Positions 8,693 through 15,781 of a stretch of 64,000 nucleotides of DNA are shown piece after piece (position 1 is the stretch's first letter; the number at the start of each line of letters is the position of its first letter). The notes under the pieces are model-generated. The model ran no database searches. It saw only the letters and a program-made list of their open reading frames with translations, and was not told the origin of the DNA. The position numbers and the translations under genes were made by a program. The stretch spans positions 1 through 64,000 of the forward strand of contig JAXMGQ010000020.1 in assembly GCA_046347195.1 (NCBI GenBank), given 5' to 3'. Source of the stretch: TMP-86 sp046347195 (GTDB taxonomy: Bacteria > Pseudomonadota > Gammaproteobacteria > Steroidobacterales > Steroidobacteraceae).

Positions 8693-9075
8693 TGTCGACG
8701 CCTGCATTGCCCCCCATCGCGTTGGCCATGGTAAGCGTCTTGGCGCCGTTGGCCACACGCCTGGGCAGCCTCGTTATCCCCTTCCCGCCAATCGGCGTCA
8801 GCTTCGGGATGATTGGAATTCGGTATGCTCAGTCTCTTCCTGGCTTCCTTGATCAACCAGACGCCATATTCCAGATCGAGGCGCGGATCGCCTCTCAACA
8901 GCCAGCTATCGCCTTGGACGACTGCGCGGTACGGAAACCCATGTATCCACGCAGGCGGAAGTGCTCCTTTCTGCTGATCACCTTGGTGATCACCGCCCCT
9001 ACGCCGGCCGCATCCAAGCGCGCGATCTTTTCGATGTTGTTACCGAGCGAAGACGAGTCGACGACTTGGGCGCGC
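8693..9075 (-). pseudogene. Decayed partial copy of the PreA-like gene
   Basis: On the minus strand this segment repeats the middle of the PreA-like gene (counterpart of about 9655-10268), with the internal 235-bp deletion and several single-base losses. No continuous frame of useful length survives. It is joined at about 9075 to the tail of a second TonB receptor reading in the opposite direction, the same junction as at about 9650 in the right arm. Confidence 0.75.
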
Positions 9076-9339
9076 GTTTGGACCTACGGCAAGCTTTCGC
9101 TCAACGTTCTCGGAAGATTTTCGGCCCCGCCTCCGAACGGGACAGTGACTTTGGCGAGAACCCGACCCACAGGCCGATCTTCTACCGCACGAACATCGCG
9201 ACGACACCGACGACCAACGTCGATTTCGGCTACCAGTTGGCGCCCTCATTGCAGGTTCATCTCGGGGCAAACAATGTCTTCAACCGCTATCCGAATCACA
9301 TGAACGGCGAGTTGCTGCAACATTTCAACGCTGCGGGCG
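8693..9339. repeat. Left arm of a large inverted duplication
   Basis: This arm matches the region 9398-10268 in inverted orientation, except that about 235 bp of the right arm (roughly 9907-10140) are missing, with the junction at GAATTC near 8818-8823. Many single-base indels separate the arms (for example near 8757, 8957, 9075 and 9107), all of which break reading frames here while the right arm stays open. A 58-bp spacer (9340-9397) separates the arms. The arm begins 13 bp after the stop of the receptor gene at 8680. Confidence 0.85.
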
Positions 9340-9398
9340 ATCCCCGGGCCGTGATTCAATATCCGATGTTCTCTCCATGGGTCAACGGCGGTTTCTAG
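9076..9398 (+). pseudogene. C-terminal fragment of a second TonB-dependent receptor
   Basis: The frame ending at 9398 encodes the last strands of a TonB receptor barrel: TNIATTPTTNVDFGYQLAPS, LQVHLGANNVFNRYPNHMNG and a terminal PMFSPWVNGGF ending in Phe, as outer-membrane barrels do. The upstream part of the gene is absent; a fragment reading LWTYGKLSLNVLEKIFGP in the other arm is frameshifted here. This is a remnant without signal peptide, plug or most of the barrel. An inverted copy of the first 260 bp, lacking the natural C-terminus, lies at 9398-9650. Confidence 0.75.
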
Positions 9399-10268
9399 TT
9401 GAAATGTTGCAGCAACTCGCCGTTCATGTGATTCGGATAGCGGTTGAAGACATTGTTTGCCCCGAGATGAACCTGCAATGAGGGCGCCAACTGGTAGCCG
9501 AAATCGACGTTGGTCGTCGGTGTCGTCGCGATGTTCGTGCGGTAGAAGATCGGCCTGTGGGTCGGGTTCTCGCCAAAGTCACTGTCCCGTTCGGAGGCGG
9601 GGCCGAAAATCTTCTCGAGAACGTTGAGCGAAAGCTTGCCGTAGGTCCAAAGCGCGCCCAAGTCGTCGACTCGTCTTCGCTCGGTAACAACATCGAAAAG
9701 ATCGCGCGCTTGGATGCGGCCGGCGTAGGGGCGGTGATCACCAAGGTGATCAGCAGAAAGGAGCACTTCCCGCCTGCGTGGATACATGGGTTTCCGTACC
9801 GCGCAGTCGTCCAAGGCGATAGCTGGCTGTTGAGAGGCGATCCGCGCCTCGATCTGGAATATGGCGTCTGGTTGATCAAGGAAGCCAGGAAGAGACTGAG
9901 CATACCGATCATTGCGAGCATGATGGGGCATGCCGACAAGGTCGATATCTGGGTCGACAATGCCCTGACGCTGCAGAAGGCCGGGGCGCACGCCCTGGAG
10001 TTGGATCTGTTCTGCCCACTCGAGCGCAAGGGTGCCAGGCAAGCGGACAGCCGACCGGAGCTGGATCCAGGAAACCCTATCATGGCTCACCCGGACATGG
10101 TTGGAAGAGTCGTCAAAGGTCTGACGCAGGCGCTCGATATTCCAATCATCCCGAAGCTGACGCCGATTGGCGGGAAGGGGATAATCGAGGTTGCCCAGGC
10201 GTGCGTGGCCAACGGCGCCAAGACGCTTACCATGGCCAACGCGATGGGGGGCAATGCAGGCGTCGACA
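9398..10268. repeat. Right arm of the large inverted duplication
   Basis: Starting GTTGAAATGTTGCAGCAAC at 9398, this arm is the inverted counterpart of 8693-9339. It holds antisense receptor tail (9398-about 9650) followed by the 5' and middle part of the PreA-like gene. The duplication ends inside that gene near 10268 (CGTCGACA). The arms could pair into a very long hairpin if both strands melted. Confidence 0.85.
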
Positions 10269-10879
10269 TTTACAAGAACGGCGAGACGTTATTCCCCAAT
10301 TCCAGCCCTGCGTCATTCGCCATTTACCTGGGCAAGTACCTTTGGCCGATTCATTCAATGAACCTGGTGATGCTGTCCAAGGCGTTACAGGGGCGCGGAA
10401 TCCCGATCTCGAGCGGCGGCGGAGTCTCGACGTGGGAAGAGATCGTGCAGCGAATAATGCTCGGCGCAAACAACGTGCAGCTTTGCTCGGCGCTGTACCT
10501 GGGAGGTCGCGGTGTCGTCAAGAAGTGTTTGAATGGCCTGGAAGTGTACCTGAATGAGTATGGATACAAGAGCATCAACGAGATCCGGTCGAAGGGATTG
10601 GTGGGTATCGATGCGACAGCAAACGGGTCCGAGATCGCACCTTCCGTTGCGCAGATCAAGAAGCCTCTGGAGTGTCTGAAGTGCGCGAATCCTTGCGTCG
10701 ACAAAGTGACGGCGGATTGCCTGGCAATGACCATGGGCGACGACGGTGTGCCCAAGATCGATGCGACCAAGTGCACGGGATGTGCGCTTTGCTACTGGTG
10801 CTGTGATTCGAAGGCGATCGACATGATTCGCACGGAGAAACACGTCGACTACAGAGTTATCAATGGATTCCAGACTTGA
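9557..10879 (+). CDS. PreA-like dihydropyrimidine dehydrogenase subunit, 5' end replaced
   Basis: From about residue 35 onward the protein matches the PreA/dihydroorotate-dehydrogenase-like TIM barrel: NNIEKIARLDAAGVGAVITK, HGFPYRAVVQ, SIPIIASMMGHADKVD, IPIIPKLTP, GGKGIIEVAQACVANGAK and ISSGGGVSTWEEIVQRIMLG. A C-terminal pair of 4Fe-4S motifs follows (CLKCANPC and CTGCALCYWCC). Such enzymes reduce uracil/thymine together with an NADH-binding PreT subunit, which is not in the window. Family members start with about 20 residues ending in a NPFLLAS-type strand. Here the first ~34 codons are antisense TonB-receptor sequence, so the native start was lost in the rearrangement. The open frame of 440 codons may or may not be translated. 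Confidence 0.75.
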   Translation: MGRVLAKVTVPFGGGAENLLENVERKLAVGPKRAQVVDSSSLGNNIEKIARLDAAGVGAVITKVISRKEHFPPAWIHGFPYRAVVQGDSWLLRGDPRLDLEYGVWLIKEARKRLSIPIIASMMGHADKVDIWVDNALTLQKAGAHALELDLFCPLERKGARQADSRPELDPGNPIMAHPDMVGRVVKGLTQALDIPIIPKLTPIGGKGIIEVAQACVANGAKTLTMANAMGGNAGVDIYKNGETLFPNSSPASFAIYLGKYLWPIHSMNLVMLSKALQGRGIPISSGGGVSTWEEIVQRIMLGANNVQLCSALYLGGRGVVKKCLNGLEVYLNEYGYKSINEIRSKGLVGIDATANGSEIAPSVAQIKKPLECLKCANPCVDKVTADCLAMTMGDDGVPKIDATKCTGCALCYWCCDSKAIDMIRTEKHVDYRVINGFQT

Positions 10880-10888
10880 GGAGCTACG

Positions 10889-11095
10889 ATGAAAGACAAG
10901 CAACAGGAAGGATCGCCATCCATCAGTCGTCGAGGGTTCTTGACGGGTACATGTCTTGCGGTCGGAGGAGTGTCCATTCTGACGGCGACAGCAGCAAATT
11001 CTGAAGCGCACGGCCAATCCGCAACTGCTGCGGATGAAGGCACGTCTCCTTATGTGTCAGATGATCCCTTCATCAGATTCACACCGATTTGGTAA
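10889..11095 (+). CDS. Short twin-arginine signal protein
   Basis: The 68-residue product starts 9 bp after the PreA-like stop with GAGGAG ahead of its ATG, so it is probably co-transcribed. Residues 13-40 (SRRGFLTGTCLAVGGVSILT plus an Ala-rich cleavage region) are a clear Tat signal peptide. Only about 28 residues follow (ending FIRFTPIW), far too few for a cofactor-binding enzyme. It could be a truncated Tat substrate or a genuine small exported subunit. No stop-corrected extension of recognisable homology was seen downstream to 11138. Confidence 0.5.
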   Translation: MKDKQQEGSPSISRRGFLTGTCLAVGGVSILTATAANSEAHGQSATAADEGTSPYVSDDPFIRFTPIW

Positions 11096-11138
11096 CGCTG
11101 GTCGGGATGATGTGCCCGAACGGAATGGCAAGGCAGCA

Positions 11139-11828
11139 TCAAGCGAGTGCTGTAGTCAGAACGTCCCGTGACGTCAAGGTATTGCAGGAACGAACGTGCC
11201 CTAATATCGCTGCTTCAGAAAGATGCATGACTGTGGGCACATCTGCAGACATGTAGGGTCGCAGGATGTCTAGAATCGCACTGTAGCTGCGCACAATCGT
11301 TTGCCCACTGATTTCGCTCTCCAGCGCCCAAGCGGAGTTCAGCCAGTTGTCCGACAGTACCCAGGTCGACTCCACGAGCGACTTGATGAGCGTCAGATTC
11401 CCTTGCATCTGAGCAACACCACGCCTGTCCAACTCCAGGAAGAACAGCTCTACCACGCGTATCCTGCGCTGACGGTACTCCAAATAACGCTGCATCAATA
11501 GAGGATCTGACCTTAGCAGGTCGGGCATTTCGCGGTAAAAGAAGCGATATCGGTATACCAACAGAGAATGGCGAGCAAACATCTCTGCCATGTGCTCCAA
11601 GGTCGGCCGTAGGTGGTCGCTGTACCACGCAGCGTCCACTTCTTTTGTCATGCGCTGGAAGACGCTCTGGATAATCTGCTTTTTTGTTTGAAAATGATAA
11701 TGAAGATTACCGCGGCTCAGCTCGCAGACAGTAGCGACGCGATTTGTCGAAACTTCGGAAGTCGCAAATTCGTTGAACAGCTCGATCGCAGCATCGAGTA
11801 TTCGATCTTGCGTTTGACGAGTCGCCAT
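11139..11828 (-). CDS. TetR/AcrR-family transcriptional regulator
   Basis: The 229-residue protein has the standard N-terminal helix-turn-helix (about 8-55; ILDAAIELFNEFATSEVSTN then VCELSRGNLHYHFQTKKQII). A long all-helical ligand/dimer domain follows, with a RYRFFYREMPDLLRSDP block seen in TetR proteins that carry a DUF6-type C-terminal effector domain. It is convergent with the preA-like pair and probably acts on its own promoter and on neighbouring genes. A perfect 9-bp-arm palindrome 131 bp upstream of its start is a candidate site. The effector cannot be inferred. Confidence 0.85.
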   Translation of the reverse strand: MATRQTQDRILDAAIELFNEFATSEVSTNRVATVCELSRGNLHYHFQTKKQIIQSVFQRMTKEVDAAWYSDHLRPTLEHMAEMFARHSLLVYRYRFFYREMPDLLRSDPLLMQRYLEYRQRRIRVVELFFLELDRRGVAQMQGNLTLIKSLVESTWVLSDNWLNSAWALESEISGQTIVRSYSAILDILRPYMSADVPTVMHLSEAAILGHVRSCNTLTSRDVLTTALA

Positions 11829-11958
11829 ACTGTTGATCCCCGGGCGTTCGGTTGACCTCCACTTGCTTGGAATGGCCTGATTGGATCAACTAGAACGCTG
11901 CTCACGACCCCCGGATTCGAAGGTCTAGACATTGCGAGGCTCTCGGCCATCGGCCCGA

Positions 11959-11980
11959 ATTTTGGGCCCTTGCCCAAAAT
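11959..11980. promoter_or_regulatory. Perfect palindrome upstream of the TetR gene
   Basis: ATTTTGGGC and GCCCAAAAT flank a 4-base centre (CCTT), giving a perfect 9-bp inverted repeat. It lies in the 386-bp gap between the TetR gene and gpsA, where I see no other gene except a doubtful 36-codon frame at 12095. It could be a TetR-family operator or a terminator-like hairpin without a strong T tract. Confidence 0.35.
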
Positions 11981-12094
11981 CCAACTAGCCCTTCAAATTA
12001 GCCGGGATATGCCGCAAGTAATAACTTCCCCACTGTAAATCAGTGTTTCATCAAAGATTAGGGTTGTCAACGGGTTCGGGAACCAAGCAGATCG

Positions 12095-12205
12095 ATGACT
12101 GATTCAATGAGCGGCACGGTGCGCGTGTATCTGGTGCATTACAACGTGCGACGGGAAATCCAGCGTTTCGGCGAGGCGCTGCGCACCGCCGCGAGGCAGG
12201 GTTGA
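12095..12205 (+). CDS. Doubtful 36-residue open frame
   Basis: An ATG-started frame encodes MTDSMSGTVRVYLVHYNVRR and a short basic tail, ending 9 bp before the convergent gpsA stop. It has proteobacterial codon use, but I recognise no family, and it may be the tail of a gene whose 5' part was lost at the boundary between the accessory region and the conserved block. No clear ribosome binding site is present. Confidence 0.2.
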   Translation: MTDSMSGTVRVYLVHYNVRREIQRFGEALRTAARQG

Positions 12206-12214
12206 CCGCTGCCG

Positions 12215-13237
12215 TCAATCCCCTTCGGCGCGGATCGCGCGGCTCATCAGCGCCTGCACGGCATCGCGGATCGGCGTGCCGGCATGCACCACATCGTGCA
12301 CCTGCTCGCAGATCGGCATCTCCACCGACAGTTCCTGCGCCACGCGCTTCACGGCGCGCGCCGCCAGCACGCCCTCGACCACCTGGCCGATCTGGCGCTG
12401 CGCCTCCTCCGCGGTCGCGCCGCGACCCAGCGCCACGCCGAAGCGGCGATTGCGTGATTGATCGTCGGTACAGGTGAGCACCAGATCGCCCAGCCCCGCC
12501 AGTCCCATGAAAGTCTCGCGCTTTGCGCCCAGCCGCTCGCCCAGCCGCATCATCTCGGCGAGCCCGCGCGTGATCAGCGCGACGCGCGTGTTGGCGCCGT
12601 AGTGCACGCCGTCGGCGATGCCGGTGGCGATGGCGATGACATTCTTCACCGCGCCGCCCACCTCCACGCCGATGGCATCGGCCTGGGTGTAGGCCCGGAA
12701 CGCGGGGCCCGAAATGTTTCGCGCCAGCGCCTGGGCGAAGCCGGCATCGGCCGAGGCGACGGTCATCGCGGTGGGCAGCCCGGCTCCCACCTCGCGCGCG
12801 AACGTGGGACCCGAGAGCACGGCCATCGGTCGCTCGCCGAGCACCTCGCGCGCGACCGCGTAGGGCAGCTTGCCGCTGTCGAGCTCGAACCCCTTGGTGG
12901 CCCAGGCCACGCGCGTCGCGGGCGCGAGCCGCGGCCGCAGGTGCTCGAGCGTGGCGCGAAAGGCATGCGAGGGGACCGCGATCAGCAGGTCATCGCAATG
13001 GGACAGGGCCGCGGCGAGATCCGCCTCCACCGCCAGCCGCGGTGGAAACGGTGCCTCCGGCAGGTAGCGCTGGTTGCACCGCTCGCGCGCCATCTGCGAC
13101 AGTGCCGCAGGGTCGCGGCCCCACAGCCGCGTGTCGTGGCCCGAGCGCGCGAAGTGGATGGCGAGCGCGGTGCCCCAGGAGCCCGCGCCGATGACGGTGA
13201 TCCGCTCCGCGCGGGGGGAGATGTGCGGCTCCTTCAG
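12215..13237 (-). CDS. gpsA: Glycerol-3-phosphate dehydrogenase [NAD(P)+]
   Basis: The protein makes sn-glycerol-3-phosphate from dihydroxyacetone phosphate for phospholipid synthesis. The Rossmann motif VIGAGSWGTALA lies close to the N-terminus. The family signatures SGPTFAREVGAGLPTA, GGAVKNVIAIATGIADG (with the catalytic Lys), TRGLAEMMRLG and GLGDLVLTCTDDQSRNRRFG follow in order over about 340 residues. No ATG, GTG or TTG lies at a sensible place before the Rossmann motif. The nearest candidate is a CTG at 13237 that overlaps the secB stop (CTGA), so initiation may be non-canonical and coupled to secB. Confidence 0.93.
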   Translation of the reverse strand: MKEPHISPRAERITVIGAGSWGTALAIHFARSGHDTRLWGRDPAALSQMARERCNQRYLPEAPFPPRLAVEADLAAALSHCDDLLIAVPSHAFRATLEHLRPRLAPATRVAWATKGFELDSGKLPYAVAREVLGERPMAVLSGPTFAREVGAGLPTAMTVASADAGFAQALARNISGPAFRAYTQADAIGVEVGGAVKNVIAIATGIADGVHYGANTRVALITRGLAEMMRLGERLGAKRETFMGLAGLGDLVLTCTDDQSRNRRFGVALGRGATAEEAQRQIGQVVEGVLAARAVKRVAQELSVEMPICEQVHDVVHAGTPIRDAVQALMSRAIRAEGD

Positions 13238-13707
13238 TTCACCGCGCCGGCCTGCGGGGCCGCGGCGGCCTGCTCGAGCAGCGCATCGAAGTTGACGAGC
13301 GGCAGCAGGAAGGCGGGGAAGCCGCCTTTCATCACGAGATCGGACACCGCCTCGCGCGCGAATGGGAACAGCACGCCCGGGCAGAAGCTGCCGATGACGC
13401 GCTTCAGGTCGTCCTGGGAGGCACCGACGATGGTGAACACGCCGGCCTGCTTCACCTCGACCAGGTATAGCGTGGCCTCGCCCTGCTTGGCCTCGAGCGT
13501 GATGGTCAGGAGCACCTCGCGCACGTCCGGGCCGATCTCCTCGGCGCTGGTGTTCATGTTGAGCTGGAACTTGGGATCCCAGGCCTGCTCGCTCGGCAGG
13601 CGCGGCCCGTTCGGCGACTCGTAGGAGCAATCCTTGAGGTACACCGTCTGCAGCGTGATCTGTACGCCCGCCGCGGTGGGCTGCGGGTTCCCGATGACTT
13701 CGTTCAT
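13234..13707 (-). CDS. secB: Protein-export chaperone SecB
   Basis: The 157-residue product shows SecB features: an early QTVYLKDCSYESPN segment, WDPKFQLNMNTSAEEI, then LTITLEAKQGEATLYLVEVK, the AGVFTI block, and the FCPGVLFPFAREAVSDLVMK/GGFPAFLL region before a variable tail. SecB tetramers keep precursors unfolded for the Sec translocon. It lies between grxC and gpsA, an order common in gammaproteobacteria, and overlaps grxC by 4 bp. The longer open frame upstream is the end of grxC in another frame; the ATG at 13707 fits the family. Confidence 0.95.
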   Translation of the reverse strand: MNEVIGNPQPTAAGVQITLQTVYLKDCSYESPNGPRLPSEQAWDPKFQLNMNTSAEEIGPDVREVLLTITLEAKQGEATLYLVEVKQAGVFTIVGASQDDLKRVIGSFCPGVLFPFAREAVSDLVMKGGFPAFLLPLVNFDALLEQAAAAPQAGAVN

Positions 13708-13970
13708 GGCGATTCCTTCAGTAGGGGATCGAGCTTGCCGGCCAGATCCAGGGCATTGAGGTCGTCGAAGCCGCCCACGTGGGTGGCGCCGATGAATATC
13801 TGCGGCACGGAGTTGCGGCCGCTGCGCTGGCGCATCTCCTCGCGCAGCCCGGCGCCGGACTCGACGTCGATCTCCTCGACGTCGACCTGTTTCGCGTCGA
13901 GAAGGTTGCGCGCGCGCTGGCAGTACGGGCACCAGCCCGTGACGTACATGACCACGCGGGGAGCGCTCAC
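13704..13970 (-). CDS. grxC: Glutaredoxin 3
   Basis: This 88-residue thioredoxin-fold protein has the dithiol active site CPYC at residues 13-16 (MYVTGWCPYCQRARNLL). The cis-Pro segment NSVPQIFIG and the glutathione-binding GGFDDLNAL motif follow. It starts with GTG at 13970, overlapping the rhodanese stop by 4 bp, and ends overlapping secB. It supplies glutathione-dependent disulfide reduction in the cytoplasm. Length and spacing match GrxC. Confidence 0.93.
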   Translation of the reverse strand: MSAPRVVMYVTGWCPYCQRARNLLDAKQVDVEEIDVESGAGLREEMRQRSGRNSVPQIFIGATHVGGFDDLNALDLAGKLDPLLKESP

Positions 13971-14470
13971 CTGGCGCCGCCCTTCGCCTGGCCCTTCGGG
14001 GGTCCCTTCGGGAGTCCCTTCGGGGGTCCCGAAGGGCCGGACTTGCCGGCGCCGGTCACCACCGGCAGGTTGTCCTTGCGCCAGCCATCGAGGCCGCCGG
14101 AGAGGCTGAACACCTGGCGGAAGCCCAGCCTCGCCAGGGTGCGCGCCGCCGCGGCGCTGCGCATGCCGCTGTCGCAGTAGACGATGACGTTCTTTTCGCG
14201 CCACTTGTTGAACGAGTCGGCGGAGGATTCGAGTTCGGCGGTCTCCACCGCACGCGCCTCGCCGATGTGTCCCGCCGCGAATGCCTCGCGGCCGCGCACA
14301 TCGAGCAACAGTGCGCCCTGATTCATCATCTGCACGGCCTGCGCGGCGCTGACGGCGGCGAAGCTTCGGGCCCGCTCGAGGAACTCGTTGACGATGACGG
14401 CGATGGCGAGGGCCACGGCGCCACCGGACAGGAGCGGGTGATTGGCGAAGTATTCCAGCAGGCGCTGCAT
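13967..14470 (-). CDS. Membrane-anchored rhodanese (YibN-like)
   Basis: The 167-residue protein has one N-terminal membrane helix (about residues 13-31, LLSGGAVALAIAVIVNEFL). A rhodanese domain follows (about 45-140) with the catalytic Cys in VIVYCDSGMRSAAAARTLA and the closing GFRQVFSLSGGLDGWRKDNLP. The position upstream of grxC and secB matches yibN. The C-terminus is a short Gly/Pro/Lys repeat (GPPKGLPKGPPKGQAKGG) coded by near-identical 12-18 bp units, which is unusual for the family and could vary in copy number. Confidence 0.88.
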   Translation of the reverse strand: MQRLLEYFANHPLLSGGAVALAIAVIVNEFLERARSFAAVSAAQAVQMMNQGALLLDVRGREAFAAGHIGEARAVETAELESSADSFNKWREKNVIVYCDSGMRSAAAARTLARLGFRQVFSLSGGLDGWRKDNLPVVTGAGKSGPSGPPKGLPKGPPKGQAKGGAR

Positions 14471-14523
14471 GAGGGCGCGAAGTATAGCAGCGGGGCTCCC
14501 GGGTTGTATGCTGGCCCCCGTCC

Positions 14524-15747
14524 ATGAGCCGCGCCCCTTGTCCATCCTGTCAAGCCACCATGCGCGGCCCGCGCCGGCCCGCCCGCCGTTGCCTGGCCAT
14601 GGTGCTGTGTTGCGCGCTCGCCGCCGGTGTCCTGACCGCCGGCGCCCTGGGCGCGGGTGCTCGCGGCGCCGCGCCGCGGTCCCCCGATGCGAAGCTCCAG
14701 GCATTGCGGGCGCGCATCACCGAACTCACCCGGCGAACGGCCGACGAACTGGCCCGGCGCGATGCGCTCAGCGCGGGCGCCCGCAGCGCCGAACTCGAGG
14801 CGGCGCGCCAGCGCGAGGCGCTGGCCGCGATTCAACGCGAACGCGAAGCGTTGGAGCAGCGCCGCACGGCGCTCGCCACCGAGCGCGGCCGCATCGAACA
14901 GCGGCTCGCCGCGCGGCGCGAGGGGCTGGCGCGGGATGTACGGGCCGCGTACCGCCTGTCGCGCGAACCGGCCTTGAAGGGCCTGCTCGATGCAAGCGAT
15001 CCACAGCTCGTGGGGCGGTTGCTGGCCTACCATGGCTACCTCGGCCGCGAGCAGCAGCGGCAGATCACGGTGATCCGGCAGGACCAGGCGCGCTTGCTGG
15101 AACTGGATGCCAGCCTCACCGCGGACGCCGCCCGGCTGGAGATCCTCGCGGGTGAAGCGCGCGGTCAGCTCGAGTCGCTGCAAGGCGCGCAGCGTGAACG
15201 CAACGCCGCGCTCGGCGCGCTGGCCCGGCGCGTGGAGACCCAGCAGCAGCAGCTCGAGCGGCTCAAGGCGGAGCAGTCGGCGCTCGAGGCGTTGATCGCC
15301 GAGCTCGGCAGGCTGCCTCCGGGCTTCGATACGGGCGCGAGGCAACCCTTCGCACGCATGCAGGGCCGGCTGCCCTGGCCGGTGCAGGGAAAGGTGACGG
15401 CGCGCTTCCACGAGGGACGCGGTGCGCGCGAGACCAACCTGCGCTGGAACGGCGTCATGATCGCCGCGACCCGCGGCGCGCGAGTGCGCGCGCCCTATCA
15501 CGGCAGGGTGGTGTATTCGGACTGGCTGGCGGGCCTGGGGCTGCTGCTCATCATCGAGCATGGCAATGGCTATCTCAGCCTGTTCGGTGGCGTGGATGCG
15601 CTGTACAAGCGCGTGGGCGATGCGGTGGCGCCGGGTGATGTGATCGCCGCGCTGGGTGAGGCCGCCGCTCCCGAGCTGTACTTCGAGATCCGCCACGGTC
15701 GCACCGCGCTCGATCCGCAGCAGTGGCTCGCGCGGCAGGGACGCTGA
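14524..15747 (+). CDS. envC: Murein hydrolase activator EnvC
   Basis: The 407-residue exported protein has a signal peptide (hydrophobic stretch about residues 23-45) and a long coiled coil (about 60-270, rich in Glu, Arg, Ala and Gln). A C-terminal LytM/M23 domain follows (about 290-405; NLRWNGVMIAATRGARVRAP, LLIIEHGNGYLSLFGG, LYFEIRHG). The first zinc ligands of active M23 peptidases are absent, as in EnvC, which activates the AmiA/AmiB amidases at the septum instead of cutting. It is divergent from the rhodanese gene and followed closely by a C-terminal processing protease, the usual arrangement. Confidence 0.92.
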   Translation: MSRAPCPSCQATMRGPRRPARRCLAMVLCCALAAGVLTAGALGAGARGAAPRSPDAKLQALRARITELTRRTADELARRDALSAGARSAELEAARQREALAAIQREREALEQRRTALATERGRIEQRLAARREGLARDVRAAYRLSREPALKGLLDASDPQLVGRLLAYHGYLGREQQRQITVIRQDQARLLELDASLTADAARLEILAGEARGQLESLQGAQRERNAALGALARRVETQQQQLERLKAEQSALEALIAELGRLPPGFDTGARQPFARMQGRLPWPVQGKVTARFHEGRGARETNLRWNGVMIAATRGARVRAPYHGRVVYSDWLAGLGLLLIIEHGNGYLSLFGGVDALYKRVGDAVAPGDVIAALGEAAAPELYFEIRHGRTALDPQQWLARQGR

Positions 15748-15781
15748 ACCGCCATCGTGGCCTCGCGGCCTCGATGCGGCT

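Noticed and set aside
13975..14040. Short repeats that might be a CRISPR array
   Set aside because: The units are 12-18 bp, tandem without unique spacers, and lie inside the rhodanese coding tail.
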